This document shows, one piece after another, positions 1-8,002 of a DNA stretch of 64,000 nucleotides. The notes beneath the pieces were generated by a model. That model was not told the origin of the DNA. It made no database searches and saw only the letters and a list, made by a program, of their open reading frames with translations. Location of the stretch: NCBI GenBank assembly GCA_964351625.1, contig CAYGOV010000011.1:62001-126000 (forward strand), read 5' to 3'. A program made the translations under genes and the position numbers. Numbering within the stretch: position 1 is the stretch's first letter; the number at the start of each line of letters is the position of its first letter. The stretch comes from Marinoscillum sp964351625 (lineage in GTDB: Bacteria > Bacteroidota > Bacteroidia > Cytophagales > Cyclobacteriaceae).

Positions 1-3000
1 AAAGATTAGCCAAAGATGGCTATAGTGCCAAGCCTTATCATGGCAAGATGGAAAAACAGGAGAAGTCTGCCAATCAAGACTCATTCATTAATGGAGAGGT
101 GCAAATAATGGTCGCAACCTCCGCCTTTGGAATGGGGGTTGACAAGAAAGATGTAGGAATGGTCATTCATTATGAGATTTCAGATTCATTGGAAAACTAC
201 ATTCAAGAAGCTGGAAGGGCAGGACGCGATGAAAGTATCACAGCTGATTGTTACGTACTATTCAACGAAGAAGATCTTGACAAACATTTCATTCTTCTAA
301 ATCAAAACAAACTAAGTATTAAGGAAATTCAGCAGGTTTGGAAAGCCATAAAAGACATCACTCGCTTCCGTTCCACAGCTTCGAACTCCGCCTTAGAAAT
401 TGCACGAAAAGCAGGATGGGATGATAATATCATTGAGATAGAAACTAGGGTAACTACTGCCATTGCGGCGTTGGAAGATGCAGGTTATCTAAAACGCGGA
501 CAAAATATGCCACGCATATTCGCAAACAGTATTCTTTCTAAAAACGCTCAAGAAGCAATAGACAAAATCAAAACCTCAGAGAAATTCGCTGAAAAACAAA
601 AGGAAAAAGGAGTCAGAATTATTAAAAAGCTTTTTTCAAGCAAAAGCAGAAAGCAATCTAATGACGAAGTAGCTGAGTCGCGAATTGATTACATCTCTGA
701 TCATCTCGGGATTGTAAAAGAGGAGGTGATCAACATTGTAAACTTGCTGCGAGAGGAAAAAATACTTGCTGATGCAAAGGATTTAACAGCTTTTATTAAG
801 AAGGGAGAAAATAAAAACCGCTCGCTTACTATCGTTCAGTGTTACGCCAGAATCGAGAAGTTTCTTTTGACTGTTTTTGAAGAAAAGGAGAAAAACTTTC
901 ATTTAAAAGGACTCAATGAAGAAGCTGAAAAGAATGGATGCGAAGATGTTTCTCCAAATAAAATCAAGACAATAGTCAACTTTTGGGCAATTAAGCATTG
1001 GATCAAACGACAGCAAGATTATTCAAATAGTCATTTAGTTGTGATGTGTACAGAGTCAATGGAAACTCTTGAGGACAGATTGAAGAAGCGACATGAATTA
1101 GCTCACTACCTAATTGAATTTCTTCATCATAAAAGCACCCAAAATCCAGAAAATGAGAAAAAGGAAGAGATTCTTATAGAATTTTCCGTCCATGAACTAA
1201 AAGATGCTTACCAAAATAGCCAGTCTTTTTTTAAGCTTGACATCACAATAGATGATATTGAAGATACTCTTTTCTACTTGTCTAGAATCGATGCGATAAA
1301 AATTGAAGGTGGATTCTTGGTCGTTTACAATCGACTGACAGTCGAGCGGGTTGAAGAGGATAATAAAAAGAGATATAAGCTGGACGACTATGAAAAGTTG
1401 AACCAGTTCTATGAAAACAAAGTGCAGCAAATTCATATTGTTGGTGAATATGCCAAGAAAATGATCAGCGACTACCAAGAAGCACTGCAGTTTGTTGAAG
1501 ACTATTTTCAATTAAACAATGTCTCCTTCCTAGCTAAATATTTTAAAGGAAGTAGGCAGAACGAAATAAATAGAAATTTAACGCCTACTAAATTCAGACA
1601 ACTATTTGGGGAGCTATCACCCACACAACTAAAAATAATCAACGATAATCAATCAAAACACATAGTAGTAGCGGCCGGTCCAGGTAGTGGTAAAACAAAA
1701 GTTCTAGTCCATAAATTAGCCTCTTTGTTATTAATGGAGGATGTAAAGCACGAACAATTATTGATGCTCACATTCTCAAGAGCGGCTGCCACGGAGTTCA
1801 AAAAGCGACTCGTCCAACTAATTGGAAATGCAGCACAATTCATTCAAATTAAAACATTCCACTCATACTGCTTTGATTTATTAGGGAAGATTGGGAATAT
1901 CGATCAATCAGACGACATACTAAAAATTACCATCAGCAAAATTCGGAAAGGAGATGTAGAGCCAAGTCAAATTACTAAAACTGTTTTGGTAATAGACGAA
2001 GCGCAGGATATGAATGCGGATGAATTTGATTTGATAAATGCTCTTATGAGTCAAAACGAGGAATTAAGAGTAATTGCAGTAGGTGATGATGATCAAAATA
2101 TTTATGAATTCAGGGGTTCGAGTTCCAAATACTTGGAGCGATTCATTAATGAAAATAACGCTGTTAAATATGAGTTGGTTGAAAACTATAGGAGTAAAAA
2201 CAACCTAGTAGATTTTACCAATCAATTTGCAAAAGGAATTAATCAGCGTCTTAAAGACCTACCCATACGAGCTAACCAATTAGACAATGGTCTCATTAAG
2301 CTGATTCGATATCAAAGTAATAATCTGATCAGCGCTTTGGTACATGAAGTCATCAATACAGGGCTAAAGGGCACCACTTGCATTCTGACAAAAACCAATG
2401 AAGAAGCTTTGTTGATTACTGCACTTCTGTTGAAAAAGAAGCAGCTAGCAAAGCTAATCCAGACCAATGACGGATTTAATTTGTATAATCTGTTAGAGGT
2501 CCGTTTTTTCCTGAGTCAGTTAAACTTGGATGATGGTGTTTATATAATAAGTGATGACATCTGGGAAGACGCTAAAAGAGAACTGCGCAATATTTATCAA
2601 AGCAGCTCAAAATTTGAAATATCAAAAAATATCATCAAGGATTTTGAGGCAACCAATCCAAAAAAGAAATACAAGTCAGATTTTGAAATTTTCCTTCGAG
2701 AGTCGAAACTTGAAGACTTCTACTCCCATAATAGTGAAGTAATTTTCGTCTCAACCATTCACAAATCAAAAGGGCGTGAATTTGACAATGTCTTTATAAT
2801 GCTAGAGAATTTCAAGCCCGATTCTGATGAGCTCAAGCGGCAACTATATGTCGGTATGACCAGGGCAAAGAATACTCTTTCGATCCACCTCAATGGAAGT
2901 TGTTTGGACCACATCAATAGTACTGAAATAGAGAGAATCAATAATGTTAATATCTATTCCCCACTAACAGAACTAACACAGCAATTAACACTTCGAGATG

Positions 3001-3287
3001 TGCAGTTGGGCTATTTCAATTTTGTTCAACACAGAATAAACGGACTTTTATGTGGAGACGATCTAATTTTATCAGAGGAAGGGTGTTCAAATATGAATGG
3101 CGATTTAATACTGAAATTTTCGGCAGGATATCACAATTTCTTGACCTTGCGCTCAAAAAAAGGATTCAAACCAGTTAATGCCAAAATTGATTTTATTGTT
3201 TATTGGAAAGGTGAGGGTTCGGACGAAGATGTGAAAGTTGTGCTACCCGAATTAACTTTTGAAAGGATTAATACTATTTCTAGTTGA
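1..3287 (+). CDS. RecQ-UvrD fusion DNA helicase, 5' end outside window
   Basis: This is the 3' part of a large ATP-dependent helicase. The frame is already open at base 3, so the ATG at 48 is internal. First comes the end of a RecQ-type helicase core: YHGKM, then VATSAFGMGVDK (motif V) and QEAGRAGRD (motif VI, about 220). About 450 residues of linker follow without the cysteine cluster of a normal RecQ zinc domain. A second motor of UvrD/Rep type starts near base 1610: Walker A GPGSGKT (about 1677), Walker B VIDEAQD, motif III GDDDQNIYEFRG, then HKSKGREFDNVF and YVGMTRAKNTL. Two unlike superfamily motors on one chain suggest processing of branched or foreign DNA. An HNH nuclease gene follows after 10 bp, probably in the same operon. 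The architecture is seen directly; a defence or repair role is inference. Confidence 0.9.
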   Translation, partial: RLAKDGYSAKPYHGKMEKQEKSANQDSFINGEVQIMVATSAFGMGVDKKDVGMVIHYEISDSLENYIQEAGRAGRDESITADCYVLFNEEDLDKHFILLNQNKLSIKEIQQVWKAIKDITRFRSTASNSALEIARKAGWDDNIIEIETRVTTAIAALEDAGYLKRGQNMPRIFANSILSKNAQEAIDKIKTSEKFAEKQKEKGVRIIKKLFSSKSRKQSNDEVAESRIDYISDHLGIVKEEVINIVNLLREEKILADAKDLTAFIKKGENKNRSLTIVQCYARIEKFLLTVFEEKEKNFHLKGLNEEAEKNGCEDVSPNKIKTIVNFWAIKHWIKRQQDYSNSHLVVMCTESMETLEDRLKKRHELAHYLIEFLHHKSTQNPENEKKEEILIEFSVHELKDAYQNSQSFFKLDITIDDIEDTLFYLSRIDAIKIEGGFLVVYNRLTVERVEEDNKKRYKLDDYEKLNQFYENKVQQIHIVGEYAKKMISDYQEALQFVEDYFQLNNVSFLAKYFKGSRQNEINRNLTPTKFRQLFGELSPTQLKIINDNQSKHIVVAAGPGSGKTKVLVHKLASLLLMEDVKHEQLLMLTFSRAAATEFKKRLVQLIGNAAQFIQIKTFHSYCFDLLGKIGNIDQSDDILKITISKIRKGDVEPSQITKTVLVIDEAQDMNADEFDLINALMSQNEELRVIAVGDDDQNIYEFRGSSSKYLERFINENNAVKYELVENYRSKNNLVDFTNQFAKGINQRLKDLPIRANQLDNGLIKLIRYQSNNLISALVHEVINTGLKGTTCILTKTNEEALLITALLLKKKQLAKLIQTNDGFNLYNLLEVRFFLSQLNLDDGVYIISDDIWEDAKRELRNIYQSSSKFEISKNIIKDFEATNPKKKYKSDFEIFLRESKLEDFYSHNSEVIFVSTIHKSKGREFDNVFIMLENFKPDSDELKRQLYVGMTRAKNTLSIHLNGSCLDHINSTEIERINNVNIYSPLTELTQQLTLRDVQLGYFNFVQHRINGLLCGDDLILSEEGCSNMNGDLILKFSAGYHNFLTLRSKKGFKPVNAKIDFIVYWKGEGSDEDVKVVLPELTFERINTISS

Positions 3288-3297
3288 TTAATTACAA

Positions 3298-4065
3298 ATG
3301 AAAAAAGGCGAACAACTTTGGACGCGAGAGGAGCTTATCCTAACTATCAACCTCTACTGCAAATTACCCTTTGGCAAAATGCACAAAGGAAATCCAGACA
3401 TTGTAGACTTAGCAAGTTTGCTTGGAAGAACTTCAAACGCCATTGCATATAAACTGGTGAATTTTGCTAGTTTAGATCCCAGCCTTAAGGCCAGAGGCAT
3501 TAAAGGAGCTGATCATACAAGTAAGCTGGATAAATTAATTTGGACTGAATTTTATAGCAACTGGGATCAGGCGGCCTTTGAAAGTGAGTTGCTATTGGAT
3601 AAATGGAAAGGAAACATAAAGCCTGTCTCTAATTTCGAACTAGATATTCCGGAAACAGAAGGTCAAGAAAAAGAAAGGTTGGTCAGAACAAGAATCAACC
3701 AATCCTTTTTCAGAAAGGCCATTCTTGCCTCCTATAATAACACTTGCTGTATTACAGGAATTAACCTACCAGAGCTATTAATTGCTGGACATATCGTACC
3801 ATGGAGTATTGATGAGAAAAATAGATTAAATCCGAGAAATGGACTGGCTATGAATGGGCTTCATGATAAGGCTTTTGAGCTTGGCTTGATATCAATTAGT
3901 CCAGAATATAGGGTTTTGATTTCCCCAGAATTAAAGAGGATAAAAAGCGAGTCCAAAAAGAATTACTTTCTAGCTTATGAAGGTCAGGAAATCATCCTAC
4001 CTTCAAAGTTTTTACCTGATCCCGAGTTTTTGACCTATCACAATAGCACTCAATTTAGAAAGTAA
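3298..4065 (+). CDS. HNH endonuclease (HNH_2 type)
   Basis: This 255-residue protein is a probable metal-dependent DNA nuclease. The C-terminal half carries an HNH fold of the HNH_2 kind: C150-C151 in NNTCCITG, H165 in AGHIVPW, N181 in NPRNGLAMN and H189 in GLHDKAF. The first 75 residues (WTREELILTINLY, then LLGRTSNAIAYKL) resemble a small helical DNA-recognition module common in restriction-like HNH proteins. It starts 10 bp after the helicase stop, so the two are probably co-transcribed and may act on the same DNA. No methyltransferase lies inside the window, so classical restriction-modification is not supported here. The family is a firm call; the target is unknown. Confidence 0.88.
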   Translation: MKKGEQLWTREELILTINLYCKLPFGKMHKGNPDIVDLASLLGRTSNAIAYKLVNFASLDPSLKARGIKGADHTSKLDKLIWTEFYSNWDQAAFESELLLDKWKGNIKPVSNFELDIPETEGQEKERLVRTRINQSFFRKAILASYNNTCCITGINLPELLIAGHIVPWSIDEKNRLNPRNGLAMNGLHDKAFELGLISISPEYRVLISPELKRIKSESKKNYFLAYEGQEIILPSKFLPDPEFLTYHNSTQFRK

Positions 4066-4068
4066 AAG

Positions 4069-4089
4069 GGTGTTATTTCAACCACCCCA
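4069..4089 (+). terminator. weak hairpin after the HNH gene
   Basis: The bases after the HNH stop can fold as GGGTGTT / AACCACCC with one bulged base and a small loop. No U-tract follows, so this is at best a weak or factor-dependent terminator. It lies immediately before the 22-bp repeat array and could instead be the edge of that array. Confidence 0.25.
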
Positions 4090-4092
4090 AAC

Positions 4093-4217
4093 AACCGTAT
4101 GTATCACCTCATGTGTACGTATGCGCAAGGTCACGGAACCGTATGTAGACCCCCCATACAACCGTATGTACAGACCGACGCAACCGTATGTGTGAGCCCG
4201 TGGAAACGTATGTTTGG
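4093..4217. repeat. iteron-like array: six AACCGTATGT cores spaced 22-23 bp
   Basis: CGTATG occurs at 4096, 4118, 4140, 4163, 4185 and 4207, giving spacings of 22, 22, 23, 22 and 22 bp. The core is best written AACCGTATGT. The first, third, fourth and fifth copies match best; the second and sixth differ at one to three positions. The roughly 12 bases between cores are G+C-richer than the surroundings and unrelated to each other. Because 22 is not a multiple of three, this is not a protein repeat. A period of about two helical turns puts all cores on one face of the DNA, as expected for cooperative protein binding. It stops sharply on both sides. The HU-like gene begins about 150 bp downstream. 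The ligand is unknown. Confidence 0.85.
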
Positions 4218-4364
4218 ACTAAGTCATAAAAAATCAAATAAATTTTTACTTTTTTCACACAACGCACAATTATGGCACATTCTTTGTCTATTACAATTCA
4301 CATCCCCACAGAGCGCTCTTAACGGATTCTTTCATTCTTTTTTCACATTTTAAACACTATAACA

Positions 4365-4784
4365 ATGTCTGTTAATTACAAAGTAGTGGAGCGCCCGAAT
4401 CCCAGGGATTTGGCCCTTCCAAATAAGTACTATGCCAGTATCATAAACGGTGACGATACCACCTTTACAGAGCTCGCACAGTTGATCAGTAAAGTTTCCA
4501 ACCTTAACTACGGTACCGTGGTAGGTACGCTAGCCACCCTCATAGAGGTGATTGAGCTACAGCTCATCCACGGGCGCCAGGTTCGCCTGAGTGATTTGGG
4601 TACTTTGTACCTCACCCTCTCTAGTGATGGTGCCGATGATAAGGCCGGATTTACAGCTGCTAACATTCGAAAAGCTGTAATCAGGTTTCGTCCCGGTCAG
4701 CGTCTGAAAGCGCTTACGCAAAGCCTCAAGTTTGAGAAGATTACCAATGGCAATATTGCCCCAGAAGTAATTCCAGAGGCTTGA
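4365..4784 (+). CDS. HU-like DNA-binding protein (histone-like, TIGR01201/HU-HIG type)
   Basis: This 139-residue protein has the Bacteroidota HU-related fold. An N-terminal MSVNYKVVERPNP strand leads to helices (FTELAQLISKVSNLNYGTVVGTLATLIEVI), then HGRQVRLSDLGTLYLTL and a basic arm ending IRFRPGQRLKALTQ. Proteins of this kind bend or coat DNA; many genomes hold many copies, often near mobile or polysaccharide loci. It is monocistronic, about 150 bp after the 22-bp array and followed by a strong terminator. The array may lie in its regulatory region, which would make the protein or a partner a candidate ligand. That link is inference from position only. Confidence 0.85.
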   Translation: MSVNYKVVERPNPRDLALPNKYYASIINGDDTTFTELAQLISKVSNLNYGTVVGTLATLIEVIELQLIHGRQVRLSDLGTLYLTLSSDGADDKAGFTAANIRKAVIRFRPGQRLKALTQSLKFEKITNGNIAPEVIPEA

Positions 4785-4818
4785 TGGTCACGCATTGTAT
4801 TGCTTACCCTGATTAAAG

Positions 4819-4850
4819 ACCCTATTCAGTCATGAATAGGGTTTCATTAT
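4819..4850 (+). terminator. intrinsic terminator of the HU-like gene
   Basis: A perfect 9-bp stem, ACCCTATTC (4819-4827) with GAATAGGGT (4834-4842), closes a 6-base loop and is followed by TTCATTATTTT. It lies 35 bp after the HU-like stop codon. Confidence 0.8.
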
Positions 4851-4974
4851 TTTAGCCCATTTCGATTACACGAATAACCATACCTTTACCAATAATGAAC
4901 CCGCCAAGAGTCCAAACAAAATGCCCCGCTGAACGCTTACTCGTTTGAAGAATCATACGTTAATCTGATACTAC

Positions 4975-5802
4975 TTGAAACACTTTTTTATTTTTCTGAT
5001 CACCTGCAGCTTTCACTTTTCGGCCCTAGCCGAGCGACCTAATCTCTGCAAAGACATTCAATACACTTCTCTAGACTCTGTGGCCAAAACATGGCATCAG
5101 CTAGATGTATACTATCCAAAAAAGACTGACGGCCTAAAGCCAGTGCTTATTTTCATCCATGGAGGAAGCTGGGATAGTGGGAAAAAAGAAACCTACCGGC
5201 TCCTTGGTCGCAATATGGCTAAGTTGGGAATCGTCACAGTAATCATCAACTATCGCCTGACAGAAGTAGCCATGATCCAAGACATGGTATATGATTCAGA
5301 GCAGGCCTTTGCGTGGACAAGAGAAAACATACACCACTACGGTGGAGACTCAAGTCGGATCACACTATCTGGCCACTCTGCTGGAGGTCACCTTGCGGCA
5401 ATGGTTGCTATCGGTAAGTATCAATCAGAGGTTAGCAAGACGCTGCTCATTGATGCTTTCGGGTTGGATATGGTGACCTACTTTCAAAACTATGACAACA
5501 AATACAGCCGTGGACTCTTCGATACGTTCTCTGAAGATCCTGCAGCTTGGAAAGCCTATTCGCCCGTTTACCAACTACGGGAAAACCTCACAACACCCTT
5601 TATGATCTTGGTGGGTGGTCGCACTTTTCCTGCGATCAAACAGGGCAGCACATCGATGATGAAGAAACTGCAAGCAAATGAAACCCCGGCCGAACAACGA
5701 AACTATAAACGTAAAAAGCATATCCCGATGATTACACAGTTCTTTTTCCAATGGAATGATGTGTATGACGATGTGATTCCTTTTGTGAAGGGTGAAGGAT
5801 AG
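4975..5802 (+). CDS. exported alpha/beta hydrolase (carboxylesterase-like)
   Basis: This 275-residue protein starts at TTG, because an in-frame stop lies at 4966 and no earlier ATG is available. It opens with a signal peptide (MKHFFIFLITCSFHFSALA). The fold is that of small esterases: HGGSW oxyanion loop at 62-66, nucleophile S135 in GHSAGGH, and a likely catalytic His near 249 (KKHIPM). The family hydrolyses short acyl esters, often on sugars or small lipids. The exported location suggests an extracytoplasmic substrate, which cannot be named from sequence. It stands alone between the HU-like terminator and the REP region. Confidence 0.82.
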   Translation: MKHFFIFLITCSFHFSALAERPNLCKDIQYTSLDSVAKTWHQLDVYYPKKTDGLKPVLIFIHGGSWDSGKKETYRLLGRNMAKLGIVTVIINYRLTEVAMIQDMVYDSEQAFAWTRENIHHYGGDSSRITLSGHSAGGHLAAMVAIGKYQSEVSKTLLIDAFGLDMVTYFQNYDNKYSRGLFDTFSEDPAAWKAYSPVYQLRENLTTPFMILVGGRTFPAIKQGSTSMMKKLQANETPAEQRNYKRKKHIPMITQFFFQWNDVYDDVIPFVKGEG

Positions 5803-5820
5803 TATCGGCTGATTATATTA

Positions 5821-5876
5821 GACCGAGCCGCGCAGGCCGGGTCGCGCAGACATAGCCGCGCAGGCCTGTCAGGTCG
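5821..5876. repeat. REP-like G+C-rich repeat, left of the RAYT gene
   Basis: AGCCGCGCAGGCC occurs twice as a direct repeat, at 5826-5838 and 5854-5866, and is followed by CCTGTCAGGTC. The block is far richer in G+C than its surroundings and shares the ACCTGTCAGGT palindrome with copies inside and on the far side of the adjacent transposase. It sits 14 bp past the RAYT stop. Confidence 0.75.
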
Positions 5877-5890
5877 ATTTGAGATTTCAA

Positions 5891-6531
5891 TCAAAAGTCA
5901 ATAAATAATGAAGTATCAGGAATCGAAGCTTCCAATCTGTGTGATTGCTGTATCTGCTGTTTTCCACCGAACCAGTTTATCACCTCATCCCTTTTTAGTT
6001 TTGTCTCTTTATTTAAAAAATAAGTTTGGTAAGAGCTAAAAGGCCATTCCTCTATTGAATCACAAAATCCATGATGTACGGGATTGCGATGGATATAAGT
6101 AATGACAGCCGTTAGGTAAGCATCGTTATCTATTTCCTTCGACTTAAATGGTCTATTGAAAAGTGATCCTCTACGATCATACATTTTGTTATAAGCCTTG
6201 GCATAGGCATTGAAGAAATTACTGAAGGTCTTGGAAATAAATACATTCCCCCGCAAACCTGACAGGTCTTGGAGACCTATGTCTTCTCCGCTTTGTAGAC
6301 CTGACAGGCCTACGCGGCGCGGTTTTGAAAACCTGTCAGGTCTATTCGGGACTTGATCCTAATCAGCGAATGAAAATGATTCGGCATCAGACAATAAGCA
6401 AAAGTATCTGCAATCGGTTCGATGTACTTGGTCCAGAGTTTTAAGAAGTAGTGATAATTCTCTTCTTGACGGAAGAGGTTTTCCTCACCATTCGCATGGT
6501 TATATACATGATAGAATCTCTCAGGCTGCAT
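5891..6531 (-). pseudogene. REP-associated tyrosine transposase (RAYT, Y1/HUH), frameshifted
   Basis: The N-terminal part (6531-6310) carries the IS200-like start RFYHVYNHANGEENLF and the HUH motif H52-F-H54 in LMPNHFHSLIRIKS. It runs into a TAG at 6310. The C-terminal part (readable to 5891) continues in another frame with FNAYAKAYNKMYDRRGSLF, which holds the likely catalytic tyrosine, and IHRNPVHHGFC. The second frame is open all through the region between them, so the break is a shift of one register inside a linker made of REP palindromes (6255-6343). RAYTs are single-copy housekeeping-like transposases thought to mobilise REPs by nicking their hairpins. As written, no full-length protein is made, unless frameshifting occurs. 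Confidence 0.82.
6255..6343. repeat. REP palindromes inside the RAYT linker
   Basis: ACCTGACAGGTC near 6258, GACCTGACAGGC near 6298 and ACCTGTCAGGTC near 6331 are copies of one near-palindrome in about 90 bp. The last two flank a CCTACGCGGCGCGG core that matches the repeats outside the gene. The block lies exactly where homologous RAYTs have a variable linker between the HUH domain and the tyrosine helix. Confidence 0.78.
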
Positions 6532-6564
6532 TGGTCAAAAATAACGTTTTATAATTTTATTAAT

Positions 6565-6601
6565 ACCTGTCAAGTATGCGCGGCACGACCTACGCGGCGG
6601 G
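6565..6601. repeat. REP-like repeat, right of the RAYT gene
   Basis: ACCTGTCAAG followed by GCGCGGCACGACCTACGCGGCGGG repeats the elements seen left of and inside the transposase gene. It is slightly decayed (CAAG instead of CAGG). It lies 34 bp upstream of the RAYT start codon, so the gene is bracketed by REPs. Confidence 0.7.
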
Positions 6602-6756
6602 ATTTACTTTTAGCTTATTATAACTGATGTTGCTTAGTTACAAAGGTTAAGAATTTCTATCGAGGAGTGTTTCTTGGGATAGAATTTGAAATGATAGGGG
6701 AATAAATAGGTGTGAGTTCATTTTAGAGTTATATGCTCTACTTATTTTGGAATATA

Positions 6757-6870
6757 AACCCACCCCCTGCCTCGGAACGCCGAACCGCTCCCAAGAGGGG
6801 AGTTAAAAGTGACATTGAACTATTTCTCCTCTTGAGAGGGGATTAAGGGGCGCCCGGCTAGGGGTGGGTT
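6757..6870. repeat. composite inverted repeat of Bacteroidota intergenic type
   Basis: The outer arms are AACCCACCCC (6757-6766) and GGGGTGGGTT (6861-6870), a perfect 10-bp match. The inner arms are CTCCCAAGAGGGGAG (6788-6802) and CTCCTCTTGAGAGGGG (6826-6841), an imperfect match. The wording resembles a dispersed intergenic repeat I recall from many Bacteroidota genomes. It is non-coding and could form a long cruciform or transcript hairpin. Confidence 0.6.
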
Positions 6871-7030
6871 CTTCCTGTAGCTTATGAAGAGTAAAAGGTA
6901 AGTTCTTCATGCAGTTAAACTCATTGGCAATAACCCAGTCAGGTCTACAACACTCCCTCCAAACTTTAAACAAATCTCTTTAGATTTATTCTACTTTTTT
7001 ATACTCGTACATTTTTTAAACCCTACGCTC

Positions 7031-7951
7031 ATGCCTAAAATAGCCCTTGCCAAAACCATCCTGATAGATGCGCCAGCATCTCAAGTCTATAGTGTTGTTA
7101 GTGATTTAGACAAATGGACTAAGTGGTCTCCATGGCTGCTCATGGAGCCAGAAGCGAAAGTGGTAGTCTCCGACGATAAGTAGTCCTACTCTTGGGAGGG
7201 GAAACGTACCGGCACAGGAAACATGCATATTACAGCTACGGATACAAACAAGTCCGTTGATTTCGACCTCACCTTTCTCACCCCATGGAAATCCTTCGCT
7301 AAAGTGGGATTTGAACTAGAGGAAAAAGGAGGTAAAACTGAAGCGACTTGGACCATGGACAGCAGCTTGCCATGGTTTATGTTTTGGATGAAGAAGATGA
7401 TGGTAGCCTTTGTGGGCATGGACTATGAACGGGGTTTGCGCTTGCTCAAAGACTTTGCGGAAGATGGAAAGACGCACTCTTCTCTAGATTTCAAAGGATC
7501 ATCTGATGCGGCAGGATTCCAATTCATTGGCATCAAATCAACTAAGTCCTTTGACGAGATGGGGAAATCCATGTCAGAAGATTTTCCACGGATCATTTCC
7601 TTTTTATCAGATAATAAGATCGAGCCAGGGTTAGCATTTACTCAGTATCACAAATGGGAAGTGGTAAAAGGCTTGGCTACCTATACTTCAGGTGTTCAAG
7701 TGGAAAGTATTCCAGATTCGCTCCCAGAAGGAATGATCTCTAGAGAAATCCCTACTACCAAAGTGCATACGATAAAACATACTGGACCCTATCATCACTT
7801 GGGCAATGCATGGAGCACACTGTATACCATGCAGCGTGGCAAAGAGTTTAAGCTTAATAAGGCGGTTGATCCTTACGAAGTTTATATGAATAGTCCAATG
7901 GAAGTAGCACCAAATGAGTTGATCACTGAGATCCATTTTCCGATAAAGTAA
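7031..7951 (+). pseudogene. SRPBCC (polyketide-cyclase-like) plus GyrI-like effector-binding protein, internal TAG
   Basis: The natural reading frame starts at ATG 7031 (MPKIALAKTILIDAPASQVY, a typical SRPBCC opening) and reads 50 codons to an in-frame TAG at 7181-7183. It then continues unbroken (SYSWEGKRTGTGNM) to 7951. The stop sits inside the SRPBCC strand region; a CAG-to-TAG change would explain it. The C-terminal half (from about 7660: KWEVVKGLATYTSG to ITEIHFPIK) is a GyrI-like/AraC-effector domain that binds small ligands. A restart at ATG 7223 could still make 242 residues containing the effector domain but a broken SRPBCC. Other genes here stop at TAG (yifB for example), so general TAG recoding is unlikely. 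A sequencing error is possible. Confidence 0.85.
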
Positions 7952-8002
7952 TAAGGGCATTCTCTAATTCATATTGACGCAGCATAGTAATATTGCCGGC
8001 AG

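Larger units (their letters stand above)
6532..7030. other. gene-free stretch holding a REP and a composite inverted repeat
   Basis: The 499 bases between the RAYT start and the SRPBCC start hold one REP copy (6565-6601) and one larger inverted repeat (6757-6870). I saw nothing recognisable in 6610-6756 or 6871-7030 beyond A+T-rich DNA, and no TAnnTTTG promoter box before the gene at 7031. Confidence 0.6.

Noticed and set aside
4093..4217. CRISPR array
   Set aside because: The conserved core is only about 10 bp and spacers about 12 bp, far below CRISPR sizes, and no cas genes are present.
4093..4217. Replication origin iterons
   Set aside because: No replication initiator gene, DnaA boxes or partition genes lie nearby; the resemblance is only the spacing.
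4099..4353. 84-codon open frame over the 22-bp array
   Set aside because: It reads through out-of-frame repeats (22 is not a multiple of three) into A+T-rich DNA and has no protein-like pattern.
7181..7183. Recoded TAG (pyrrolysine or suppressor)
   Set aside because: TAG ends other genes normally here and no recoding element is visible; a nonsense change or error is simpler.
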